Source of the DNA: Paractinoplanes durhamensis
GTDB taxonomy: Bacteria; Actinomycetota; Actinomycetes; Mycobacteriales; Micromonosporaceae
Direction: 5' to 3'
Length of the DNA stretch: 64,000 nucleotides
Assembly (NCBI RefSeq): GCF_016862175.1
Contig: NZ_BOML01000057.1
Location: forward strand, 217,310 to 281,309
Made by a program: the position numbers and the translations under genes. The notes under the pieces were generated by a model that saw nothing but the letters and a program-made list of their open reading frames with translations, had not been told where the DNA came from and did no database searches. Positions 25,292-32,551 of the stretch are shown here, piece by piece. Each line of letters starts with the position of its first letter. Positions within the stretch are counted from its first letter, which is position 1.

Positions 25292-26680
25292 GTGGGCTAC
25301 GACCTCGGAGTCGATCTCGGTACCACCTTCGTGGCAGCCGCGATCGCGCGCGACGGCCGCGTGGAGATGTGCACTCTGGGTAACCGCGCGGCGGTCACGC
25401 CGGCGGTGGTGTACCTGACCCACGACTCGAAGATGATCTTCGGCGAGGCCGCCGAGCAGCGTGCGCTGAGCGACCCGGGCCGGGTCGAGCGCTGGTTCAA
25501 GCGGCGGTTGGGTGATCCGACTCCGGTGCTCCTCGGCGGGATGCCGCACCAGGTGACCGGGCTGATGGCCGAGCAGCTGCGCGACGTGCTCGACACCGTC
25601 ACCAGGGCGGAGGGCGGCCCACCGGACCGGGTCGCGCTGACCCACCCGGCCGGCTGGGGCCCGTACCGGCGGGAGCTCTTCGAGGAGATCCCCCGGCTCG
25701 CCGGCCTGCGCGACCACGTGGTCCTGACCGAACCGGAGGCGGCCGCCGCCTACTACGGTGCGAGCCGCTCCATCGGCGACGGCGACACCGTCGCGGTGTA
25801 CGACCTGGGCGGCGGCACCTTCGACGCCACCGTACTGCGGATCCGCAACGGCGAGGTCGAGGTGATGGGCGAGCCGCAGGGGATCGAACGGCTCGGCGGA
25901 ACCGACTTCGACGAGGCGATCCTCCAGTGGATCAACCACCGGCACGACGGCGCGCTGGCCGAACTCGACCCGTTCGATCCCGAGTCGGTGGCGGCCATGA
26001 CCATGTTGCGGCAGGAGTGCGTCCGGGCCAAGGAGGCGCTGTCGGCCGACACCGAGACCGGCATTCCGGTCGTGCTGTTCAACCAGCAGTTCTACGCCCA
26101 GCTCACCCGCCGCGACCTGGAGTCCATGATCCGCGCGCCGATCGAGTCGACGATCGGCGCCCTGGTCCGGGCGGTGTACGCGGCCCAGGTCGAGGTGGGC
26201 GAGCTGTCCGCGGTCCTGCTGGTCGGCGGTTCGTCCCGCATCCCGTTGATCGGCCGGATGATCACCGAGGAACTGGGCCGCCCCATCCTGACCGACGCCA
26301 ACCCGAAACACGCGGTGGCGCTGGGCGCGGCAGCGGTGGCAGCCGCGGGCGTCCGACCGGCCATGGCCGGCGCTCGTGTCCTGGTCGGGGGCGGCAGCTC
26401 AGAAGAAGCCGCGGCCCCGCCCCACGTACCGTCCCCGCGAGGCGTCTCCCGGCCGGCACCGCCCGGCTGGATCTCCGAAGAGAAGCCATCGCCATCCCGA
26501 GCCCGCCGGCGGAGGACCACGGCTGCCGTCCTGGCCGTCCTGGCCCTCCTCACCCTGATCGGCGTCCTGGCCTTCCTGCTGATCGGATCCGCCCCCCAGC
26601 AGCCATCGCCCAGCCTCAGCCCGGAATTACGATCTCCGCCAGCTCAGGGTGGTTCGGCCAGTCCTGCGCGGAGATCTTGA
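25292..26680 (+). CDS. Membrane-anchored Hsp70-family ATPase without a substrate-binding domain
   Basis: 462 aa. Residues 1-375 are an actin-like ATPase: DLGTTF (phosphate 1), AVYDLGGGTFDATVL (phosphate 2), LVGGSSRIPLI (adenosine motif), plus LTEPEAAAAYYG. The usual DnaK beta-sandwich and lid are replaced by a Ser/Pro/Arg-rich linker, one membrane helix (about 411-432) and a short external Ser/Pro tail. Such proteins are common in actinobacteria and their clients are unknown. The start is GTG at 25292 with GGGAGG 6 nt upstream. The last 65 nt overlap the end of the convergent propeller gene. It is divergent from the kinase operon. Confidence 0.88.
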   Translation: MGYDLGVDLGTTFVAAAIARDGRVEMCTLGNRAAVTPAVVYLTHDSKMIFGEAAEQRALSDPGRVERWFKRRLGDPTPVLLGGMPHQVTGLMAEQLRDVLDTVTRAEGGPPDRVALTHPAGWGPYRRELFEEIPRLAGLRDHVVLTEPEAAAAYYGASRSIGDGDTVAVYDLGGGTFDATVLRIRNGEVEVMGEPQGIERLGGTDFDEAILQWINHRHDGALAELDPFDPESVAAMTMLRQECVRAKEALSADTETGIPVVLFNQQFYAQLTRRDLESMIRAPIESTIGALVRAVYAAQVEVGELSAVLLVGGSSRIPLIGRMITEELGRPILTDANPKHAVALGAAAVAAAGVRPAMAGARVLVGGGSSEEAAAPPHVPSPRGVSRPAPPGWISEEKPSPSRARRRRTTAAVLAVLALLTLIGVLAFLLIGSAPQQPSPSLSPELRSPPAQGGSASPARRS

Positions 26681-27755
26681 TGCCTGGCTGCGGCCCGGCG
26701 GCTGAGACCGCCAGCAGCGTGGTCATGCTGCCGCTGCCGTTCCGGCAGGAGAGGGCGAACCCGTCCGCCGTGGGCCCGAGCACGTCGCAGAACTGGTTTT
26801 CGAGGTCCATCTTGGGGATTTCGTAGCGGCCCAGGACCTTACCCGTGAAGTCCGCATGGATCACCGCGGTCAGCTCGCGACTGTCCTGCCCCTCGACACT
26901 GCGGGCGGCGACCACGTAGACGCTCTGATTGTCCGGTGCCAGGTTCACCGAACGGACCGACTCACCGTCGAGCTGCGCCGTCACATCGATGGTGACGGTC
27001 TGCCCGGCGCTGGTCGACCATGCGACGACCGGCCCGGTGCTGTTCTCGTTCCGGAACAGCACCGTGCCGTCCGGCAGGATCCCGAAGGCCTTGGTCCCGG
27101 CCGGCGCGGTCAGCTGCGTCGCCAGGCCGCTACCCACCTCGAGCACGGTGTAGGCGGCGTTCGTGTCGCTGTCCGTGCGTTGCAGCAGCAGGCGCCCGGA
27201 GTCACTCGACCAGGCGACCGGGAACACCGCGTCCGTCGCCGCCGACTTGACCGCATGTACTCGGACGTCGGTGAGGCTCCGCACCATGTACCGGCCGTGC
27301 GACTGGTAACCCAGCCATCGGCCGTCCCGGGACATGGTGATCGAGTGGACCGGGGGACCCCCGTCGGCGGGTGCGGGCAGGACGAACTGCCGGCCGTCGG
27401 TCAGCACCACGAAGACGCCGTCGCACGCATCGCGGCAGGGCGTGTAGGCATAGGCCGCGCGGCCGACCGGCCCCGCCGGAAGCGCCGTCGATCGACCCGG
27501 TGGCCGCAGCGCCCCGGCTTCGGTCGCGGCGCTGGGGCGGGCACCCTCCCCGGCCGGCACCGACGGTGTGTGGGCCGCACCGGGCCCGAGGACCACGACG
27601 GCACCCACCAGGCCGGCGAGGACCACGGGTACCACCGCCACCGCCGCCGCCGCGGACCGTCGCCGCTTGGCCAGCGCGATGACGCGCTCCGGATCGACGT
27701 AGTTGCGGGCCTCCGCGTCGAGCTCTCGATACGGAATCATCGTCTGGTCATTCAC
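26616..27755 (-). CDS. Membrane-anchored beta-propeller protein, candidate regulator of the adjacent ECF sigma factor
   Basis: 379 aa. A short cytoplasmic N-terminus with an Arg-rich patch precedes one membrane helix (about 35-58). A ~290-residue external domain follows, with repeated WD40/TolB-like strands (SRDGRWLGYQSHG, WSSDSGRLLLQRTD, LAPDNQSVYVVAA) and a Cys pair. The gene follows the sigma gene with a GTGA overlap when GTG 27755 is used; that GTG has GGAGG 7 nt upstream, while the ATG at 27761 would be too close to it. Position and topology suggest an anti-sigma or sensory role, but no zinc-type anti-sigma motif is present in the short N-terminus. Its 3' end overlaps the Hsp70-type gene by 65 nt. 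Confidence 0.72.
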   Translation of the reverse strand: MNDQTMIPYRELDAEARNYVDPERVIALAKRRRSAAAAVAVVPVVLAGLVGAVVVLGPGAAHTPSVPAGEGARPSAATEAGALRPPGRSTALPAGPVGRAAYAYTPCRDACDGVFVVLTDGRQFVLPAPADGGPPVHSITMSRDGRWLGYQSHGRYMVRSLTDVRVHAVKSAATDAVFPVAWSSDSGRLLLQRTDSDTNAAYTVLEVGSGLATQLTAPAGTKAFGILPDGTVLFRNENSTGPVVAWSTSAGQTVTIDVTAQLDGESVRSVNLAPDNQSVYVVAARSVEGQDSRELTAVIHADFTGKVLGRYEIPKMDLENQFCDVLGPTADGFALSCRNGSGSMTTLLAVSAAGPQPGIKISAQDWPNHPELAEIVIPG

Positions 27756-28279
27756 GGCCATACCTCCGACGGTTTCAGCGACTCCAGCAGACCGGGACCG
27801 GCCCGCCGCAGTGTGGCCAGCGCGTCGTGCGCGTGCCGCTTGACGGTTCCGACCGAACAGCCGAGTTGTTCGGCGGTGGCCGACTCGGTCAGATCCTCGT
27901 AATAGCGCAGGAACAACACCGCCCGCTGCCTCGGCGGCAACGAGGCCAGCGCCCGGGCCAGCGTGACCCGCAGTGCCGTCTGGTGGGCGACGTCGGTGCC
28001 CCCCTGCCGATCGGCGACCGCGTCGAGCGGGATCTCGGCGTACCGGCGGCGCCGCAGCCAGGACCTCAGCTGATTCACCATGACCTTGCGGACGTACGCC
28101 TCCGGGTCGCCACCGGACTGCACCCGGTGCCAGCGAACCGCGGTCTTCACGAGTGCCTCCTGCAGGAGGTCTTCGGCGGCTTGGTGGTCTCCGGTCAGCA
28201 TGAACGCGACCCGCGACAGCGCCGGCCCGCGGGCCGCGGCGAACCCTCGGAACTCGTCATACTGATGTCGACGGTGCAT
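27752..28279 (-). CDS. SigE-family ECF RNA polymerase sigma factor
   Basis: 175 aa. Region 2 contains LTGDHQAAEDLLQEALVK and VRKVMVNQLRSWLRRRR. Region 4 contains LPPRQRAVLFLRYYEDLTE followed by the helix-turn-helix ATAEQLGCSVGTVKRHAHDA. These are typical of actinobacterial SigE-type ECF factors. The ATG at 28279 is taken as the start; a GTG at 28288 is also in frame. The start lies inside the end of the mauE-like gene (23-nt overlap) and the stop overlaps the propeller gene, so the three genes are surely one transcript. Confidence 0.92.
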   Translation of the reverse strand: MHRRHQYDEFRGFAAARGPALSRVAFMLTGDHQAAEDLLQEALVKTAVRWHRVQSGGDPEAYVRKVMVNQLRSWLRRRRYAEIPLDAVADRQGGTDVAHQTALRVTLARALASLPPRQRAVLFLRYYEDLTESATAEQLGCSVGTVKRHAHDALATLRRAGPGLLESLKPSEVWP

Positions 28280-28850
28280 CCGGCTCACTCTCTCGCGACA
28301 CGCTCATATCAGTTACAACGCCGGTAGGCCGGCCAAAGGTTGAGTCGAGCGGCACCAGCCGGCCGGCCGAGGCCACCAGAACGGCCGGGGCCAGGAGCCA
28401 CAGTCTCGCCGATAGCGGGGTGGGCGCGCCGATGGCGACAGCGATCGCGGCGACACCGGTCGCGACGGCCAGCACCCACGCCCGCGCGACCACGAGCGTC
28501 GTCACCGGCCCGCCGTCGCCGAAGCAGCCGCACGGAGCGCTGGGGGCGCGCACCTTCACCGCCGCGGTGTAACAGCCGAACACGGCGTAACACCCGGCGA
28601 CCACCGCCAGCGCCGCCGCCGCTCGCTGGGGGGCCGCCGACCAGGTCACCACCGCCGTGCCGCCGAGGACGATCTCCGCGGGACCGATGGTGACGGCGAC
28701 GGCACGGCGCAGGCTCGGCGGTACGAGTTGTTGCCGCCCGAGCACCTCGGCAAAGGCTCGGGCACCGCGTGCGTGGCCGAGGCCGCCCGCGACGAGCAGG
28801 AGCGCCGCGCCGAGGCCGGACGCGGTGGCGACCTGAGCGAGCGTCTGCAC
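28257..28850 (-). CDS. MauE/DoxX-like redox-associated membrane protein
   Basis: 197 aa with four membrane helices. The loop motif APCGCFGDGG carries a Cys pair typical of MauE-type proteins, which are needed with MauD for disulfide formation during maturation of the methylamine dehydrogenase small subunit. A MauD-like thioredoxin and a Cys-rich twin-arginine protein are encoded just upstream, so a similar role in oxidative folding is likely. The GTG at 28850 has a near-perfect AAGGAG 5 nt upstream. It is the first gene after a stem-loop and overlaps the sigma-factor gene. Confidence 0.82.
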   Translation of the reverse strand: MQTLAQVATASGLGAALLLVAGGLGHARGARAFAEVLGRQQLVPPSLRRAVAVTIGPAEIVLGGTAVVTWSAAPQRAAAALAVVAGCYAVFGCYTAAVKVRAPSAPCGCFGDGGPVTTLVVARAWVLAVATGVAAIAVAIGAPTPLSARLWLLAPAVLVASAGRLVPLDSTFGRPTGVVTDMSVSRESEPDAPSTSV

Positions 28851-28880
28851 AGATTCTCCTTGGTGGACTGGACATGCCGG

Positions 28881-28917
28881 CCTGACGTGGCCGCCGTCGG
28901 ACGACGGCCACGTCAGG
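28881..28917 (-). terminator. Stem-loop between the membrane-protein and mauE-like genes
   Basis: A perfect 13-bp stem (28881-28893 with 28905-28917) with an 11-nt loop, starting 3 nt after the minus-strand stop at 28921. It may end part of the transcripts, setting different levels for the genes on either side. No U-run. Confidence 0.6.
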
Positions 28918-28920
28918 TGG

Positions 28921-29409
28921 TCAACCGAGATAGCGGAAAAGCACTGCGGCGAGCACCGTGAAGCTGACTGCGGTGATCTGCCCGACCCGGCGCAGATGCG
29001 TGAGCAGTTGCTCGTCCCAGGTGCTCGGCGACCCGCTGTACGACCTCGACAAGGTCATCCAGGAGCGACCGAGACCGAAGCCCAACCCGGCCAGCAGACC
29101 GGGAACGATCCCGCCCACCATGAGGACCGCGACGACCAGCGCGTGCGGAAGCCCGGTCGGCATGAATGTGCGCACCCCGGTACCCATCTCGAACCCGAAT
29201 TGGAGCGCACCCTGCATGCGCGCCTCCGGGATGATGCTCTGCGGCACGGCGCGGCCGTTCTGCGGCAGTTTGAGTGGCCGGCCGATCAGTTCGGCAACGA
29301 GGATGACGATCAACGCCAGGCCGCCCAGCGGCAGGCGAATGTATGAGGGCACGATGGACAGCACACCGGAGAGTGCGCCCAGGACGAGCCCTGAGGTGAG
29401 GGCGCCCAA
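28921..29409 (-). CDS. Unrecognised multi-pass membrane protein of the mau-like locus
   Basis: About 162 aa from the TTG at 29409, with four hydrophobic stretches and a basic central loop (IPEARMQGALQFGFEMGTGV). The frame stays open upstream as far as the stop of the preceding small gene at 29485, and the upstream codons encode SSVWRGQTRYFVSGLLLGA, which looks like the natural N-terminus and first helix. No ATG, GTG or TTG exists in that upstream stretch, only CTG codons. The true start is therefore either a CTG near 29460 or the TTG given here, or else the gene has been cut from the small gene upstream by the in-frame TGA. No family assigned. Confidence 0.6.
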   Translation of the reverse strand: MGALTSGLVLGALSGVLSIVPSYIRLPLGGLALIVILVAELIGRPLKLPQNGRAVPQSIIPEARMQGALQFGFEMGTGVRTFMPTGLPHALVVAVLMVGGIVPGLLAGLGFGLGRSWMTLSRSYSGSPSTWDEQLLTHLRRVGQITAVSFTVLAAVLFRYLG

Positions 29410-29484
29410 GAGCAGCCCGCTGACGAAATACCGTGTTTGTCCTCGCCAGACCGACGAGGTCAGCAGTTCCGCTGAGTTGAAACT

Positions 29485-29652
29485 TCAAATGGATCCGGAG
29501 ATCGAATAGCCGGCTGCCACCCCCATGAGCACCCACGCGAGGAACGGGCCGGCCCGGCCCGACGCCGCCAGATATGCGGCGGGGACAGCGAAGAACACGA
29601 GGGCCGCAGGCAGCACCAGAGGGTGATACGGCCGGCGCACCGCCAATACCAT
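29485..29652 (-). CDS. Small 55-aa membrane protein
   Basis: The ATG at 29652 overlaps the stop of the Cys-rich protein gene by one base (TGATG), a classic coupling arrangement. The product has two predicted membrane helices joined by a short loop (around AASGRAGP). It is in the same frame as the next membrane-protein gene, separated only by a TGA. It could be a separate small protein or the 5' part of a longer gene with a nonsense codon. Confidence 0.5.
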   Translation of the reverse strand: MVLAVRRPYHPLVLPAALVFFAVPAAYLAASGRAGPFLAWVLMGVAAGYSISGSI

Positions 29653-30176
29653 CAGGCTGATCCGACTCGGTAACTGCAGATCACGAAAATGGGCGACACG
29701 CTGCCGTACGAGGTGTAGCCGTCCGCGCACCGCCAATTGCCGCCGCTGTACTTCCACCGCCAGGCGTTCCGGGCCGGCGAGCCGCACTTCTTGGTGGGCC
29801 AGTAATTGACCGTGCCGGACGAGTTCTTGAACCAGCCGTCGGAGCCGCAATAGCCGGTGCTGTATTCGGCGCCGGTGCAGATCAGGTTATCCGCATAGCT
29901 GTAGCCACCGCAGGTGCTGAGCGTGGTCCACTCGTCCCCGACCGTCGCGAGCGCCTTGGGTACGAACTTTTCCGGCACCGAGCTGATCACGGTCACGGCC
30001 ATCGCCGCACCCAGCGCACCAGCCGTCTTGAACAGGGAGCGGCGAGGCAGTCGGTAGGTCCCGTACCCGGCCGTTCCCTTGAGGGAGCCCCCGGCGAGCC
30101 GGGTCGTTTCGTCGTCCTCGTAATGGTGGGGAACACTGTCCCAGTAGTCCTGGGTGGCGTTCGAACGCGCTTCCAT
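29652..30176 (-). CDS. Long-leader twin-arginine secreted Cys/Trp-rich protein, MADH-light-chain-like in design
   Basis: 174 aa. A ~43-residue polar leader precedes a twin-arginine motif (LPRRSLFKTAG) and a hydrophobic stretch, with export expected near residue 75. The mature ~95 residues contain six Cys and several Trp (CGGYSYADNLIC, YCGSDGW, WPTKKCGS, NWRCADGY, FVICSYRVGS). Methylamine dehydrogenase light chains (MauA) share the long RR leader, dense disulfides and Trp residues that become the TTQ cofactor, and depend on MauD and MauE, whose relatives flank this gene. True homology and TTQ formation are unproven; no MauB-type heavy chain or MauG is in the window. AAGGAG lies about 6 nt before the ATG, and the previous stop is 10 nt upstream. 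Confidence 0.7.
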   Translation of the reverse strand: MEARSNATQDYWDSVPHHYEDDETTRLAGGSLKGTAGYGTYRLPRRSLFKTAGALGAAMAVTVISSVPEKFVPKALATVGDEWTTLSTCGGYSYADNLICTGAEYSTGYCGSDGWFKNSSGTVNYWPTKKCGSPARNAWRWKYSGGNWRCADGYTSYGSVSPIFVICSYRVGSA

Positions 30177-30186
30177 CTCTCTCTCC

Positions 30187-30693
30187 TTAGACGGTTTCCG
30201 CGGATACTGTTTGTTTGTTCGGCCCGGCCTCGAACAGTCGGCGCAGGTCCTCGTCGGAACCGACCGCTCGCCGGAGGCGCTCCGTGCCATCCGGGCCGTA
30301 GCGCAGCAACTGGGGCGTGGCATCGACACCGAGTTCGCCCAGAAGAATCGGATCGATGATCGCCTCGACCGGCGAACCGTCGACCCACGCCGCCGCGCCC
30401 GCGTCGGCCGACAGCAGGACCACCCGCTCGGCCGCCCCGGACGCGAGCTGCACCAACGCCGATGCCCGCGCCTGACAGGCCGGGCAGTGGGTCGACACCA
30501 CGAGCACCAGGGCGTCCCGCGGCGCCGCCGCCGGGCTGGCGAAGGCGGACACCTGCCGGCGACGCGGCGGCAGCACGTTCGCCATCGCGTGCTGCAGGGC
30601 GCGCACGTCCCGCAGCAGCGCAGCCACCACGAACATCAGCAGCACGACGCCGAGCAGGCTGAATACGGTCAGGGAGTTGGCCACCGTCTGCAC
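30187..30693 (-). CDS. Membrane-anchored thioredoxin-like protein (MauD/TlpA type)
   Basis: 168 aa. One N-terminal membrane helix (about 8-28) places the rest outside the cytoplasm. The thioredoxin-fold domain has its redox motif in STHCPACQAR (Cys-Pro-Ala-Cys) and the cis-Pro region in DATPQLLRYG. This is the layout of MauD and related disulfide-exchange proteins. It starts at GTG 30693, two bases after the preceding stop, without a clear ribosome site, so it likely depends on coupling. The gene directly precedes the Cys-rich exported protein, its probable client. Confidence 0.8.
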   Translation of the reverse strand: MQTVANSLTVFSLLGVVLLMFVVAALLRDVRALQHAMANVLPPRRRQVSAFASPAAAPRDALVLVVSTHCPACQARASALVQLASGAAERVVLLSADAGAAAWVDGSPVEAIIDPILLGELGVDATPQLLRYGPDGTERLRRAVGSDEDLRRLFEAGPNKQTVSAETV

Positions 30694-30695
30694 GA

Positions 30696-31376
30696 TCAGC
30701 CGATCGCTACCTGGAAGTTTTCGGCAAGCTCCACGTTGGCCGGCGCGTCGGGATCGAAGAAGCCGAGATCGGTGACCGCCGTGGCGCCGGCGATGGTCGC
30801 GGTGCGCTCCAGCGAGCCGTCCTGGCGCCGGGTGTCGGTGCGCCACATGACCCCGCCCTTGACCTGCTTGCCCGAGTGGGCGGGCACGCGGATCGACGGG
30901 CTGGTGGTGGGCGTGATGGCGACCGCGCACAGGTTGGTCAACGTGTTCGCGGCCAGAACCATGGTGACGCTCGTCCCGGTGCCGCGCCTCGGCGTGACGA
31001 GAAGTCCGCTCGCGCTGTCGTTCAGGTCGACGGCGGCCATCATCTCGGTGAAGACCGAGAACGATACGTCGCGACCGGCAACGGTCCAGTACAGCTCGTG
31101 ATGCGCTGAGCGCCAGAGAAATGTCGTGTAGACGGACTCCTCCTCGGTCTCGTAAGACATCAGGGCGACGTCCCGGAACGAAACCTCACGCCGTACGGAT
31201 TTCTCGAGAGTCCCGTTGTGCCGGCGCACCGTCTCGTAGCTTCCGGCCGCTGCGACGTTGAGCGCGACCAAATTCGCCTGTCGGCGCAGAGTGCATTTGA
31301 AGCCCCACGTCCCGGTGAACTCCCGCGATGACCCCGCTATCGCAATGCTCCTACCATCTGGACTCAATACGGACAT
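30696..31376 (-). CDS. Uncharacterised 226-aa protein, first gene of the mau-like operon
   Basis: Not recognised. No signal peptide, membrane helix or Cys cluster (two isolated Cys). Composition and predicted strand periodicity suggest a beta-rich soluble protein; Tyr/Thr/Ser-rich segments include MSYETEEESVYTTFLWRSAH and a Thr-rich stretch near LAANTLTNLCAVAITPTTSP. The ATG at 31376 is preceded by GGCAGG at a 2-nt spacing. It heads the minus-strand set and is divergent from the SARP gene across a 399-bp regulatory region. A cytoplasmic partner or processing protein for the exported Cys-rich protein is a guess from position only. Confidence 0.65.
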   Translation of the reverse strand: MSVLSPDGRSIAIAGSSREFTGTWGFKCTLRRQANLVALNVAAAGSYETVRRHNGTLEKSVRREVSFRDVALMSYETEEESVYTTFLWRSAHHELYWTVAGRDVSFSVFTEMMAAVDLNDSASGLLVTPRRGTGTSVTMVLAANTLTNLCAVAITPTTSPSIRVPAHSGKQVKGGVMWRTDTRRQDGSLERTATIAGATAVTDLGFFDPDAPANVELAENFQVAIG

Positions 31377-31775
31377 AACCTGCCCTTTCGATTGATAATG
31401 ATCATCTGCAACAGATGCTACGAGGGGGCGGCTGGCATGGCGTTGCCCAATTGCTTGTTAGAAAGTTGTCGAAATGTTGTCGCCGCCATTTGGCAACGGT
31501 CAGGCCGGTCGCGTGAACGAGCACATGCCGGCACCCCAGCGCCTCGGATCGGACCATCCATGTTGGACATTCGCGGCGATCTGCGCACATAAGCCGGCCC
31601 GGCCAGATCTCAAGTTGCCCATAGCGCAAACTGTGAGCGATAACAGCTGGAGTCCCGGGGATCCTGGTCGCATGCATCGACCCCGCTCATTCCCGCTCGT
31701 ACCTTACGATTGGCGCCACGGTCATGATCTTTGCTCGGTGACCGTGACCGGACGCGCCGACGGGGGAGACGTTCG
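31377..31775. other. 399-bp divergent regulatory region, no gene
   Basis: This is the least GC-rich stretch of the window. It contains the 8-bp palindrome ATGATCAT (31397-31404) next to CATCTG/CAGATG half-sites with a CAA spacer, a tandem GTTGTCG repeat (31465-31482) and CTGTGAGCGATAACAG (31631-31646). Open frames across it are short and lack coding bias. Promoters for both the SARP operon and the mau-like operon must lie here. Confidence 0.7.
31454..31482 (+). promoter_or_regulatory. Candidate SARP operator: heptamer direct repeats at 11-bp period
   Basis: GTTGTCG occurs at 31465-31471 and again at 31476-31482, exactly 11 bp apart. A weaker third copy (CTTGTTA) sits one 11-bp step before, at 31454-31460. 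SARP regulators bind heptameric direct repeats spaced by 11 bp or multiples, usually just before the -10 element. The site is ~78 bp from the start of the 226-aa protein gene and ~293 bp from the SARP gene. Confidence 0.55.
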
Positions 31776-32519
31776 ATGGAGTTGCGACTATTCGGCCCGG
31801 TGGAGATTAATGCCTACGGGAATGTGATCGACGTCGGCCCGCCCCAACGACGAAAGGTCCTGGCCGCACTGGCGATTGAGGCCGGCCGGCCGGTGTCCGC
31901 GGAAACCCTGATCGATCGGGTCTGGGACGAGGAGCCACCGAATTCGCCGCGCCGGGCGCTGCACGCACATATCTCACACATCCGGCGGGCGATCGGGTGC
32001 GTCACAACGGACGCCGAAAAGCCGGTTCGGGTGGTCCGTCTCAGCGGTGAGTACATGCTGGATATCGCGCCCGAGCGGGTCGACATGTGCCGGTTCCAGC
32101 ATCTCGCTCAGCTGGCCGACCGCTCGGATCGGACAGATGCCGAACGTCTGGCATTGCTGCGCGAAGCACTTGCCCTGTGGCAGGACAGGCCGTTACGCGG
32201 CCTGGGCGGGCAATGGGCGGCGCAGGTGCGCGAGCGATGGTGGCGCCGCCGGCTCGATGTCCAACTGACCTGGGCGCGCGCCGAATTGCGGCACCGCCCG
32301 GACGCCCCCATCATCACGACGCTGCAGGAGCTGATCGGCGAATACCCACTGTCCGAGCCACTCGTTGCCGTGTTGATGCGCGCGCTGTACACCAGCGGGC
32401 GAAGAGCCGAGGCGGTGGACTGTTATGCCGCCACTCGAAGACGTTTCACCGACCAATTGGGCATCGAACCGGGGGCGGAGCTCCGCTCCCTGCATCGGTC
32501 GATCCTGCGCGGCGAGTAG
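31776..32519 (+). CDS. SARP-family transcriptional activator (BTAD domain)
   Basis: 247 aa, a compact SARP without an extra ATPase part. Residues ~1-95 are an OmpR-type winged helix (MELRLFGPVEI, QRRKVLAALAIEAGRPVS, LIDRVWDEEPPNSPRRALHAHISHIRR). Residues ~100-245 are the bacterial transcriptional activation domain, ending in the usual DQLGIEPGAELRSLHRSILRGE-like segment. These proteins activate secondary-metabolism operons by binding direct repeats and recruiting sigma-HrdB polymerase. GGGGGAG lies 7 nt before the ATG. The acyl-CoA-dehydrogenase-like gene starts 32 bp downstream, and the divergent mau-like operon is the other obvious target. Confidence 0.92.
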   Translation: MELRLFGPVEINAYGNVIDVGPPQRRKVLAALAIEAGRPVSAETLIDRVWDEEPPNSPRRALHAHISHIRRAIGCVTTDAEKPVRVVRLSGEYMLDIAPERVDMCRFQHLAQLADRSDRTDAERLALLREALALWQDRPLRGLGGQWAAQVRERWWRRRLDVQLTWARAELRHRPDAPIITTLQELIGEYPLSEPLVAVLMRALYTSGRRAEAVDCYAATRRRFTDQLGIEPGAELRSLHRSILRGE

Positions 32520-32551
32520 CTCACCGGTATCGAACTCATCAGGGGGGAAGC

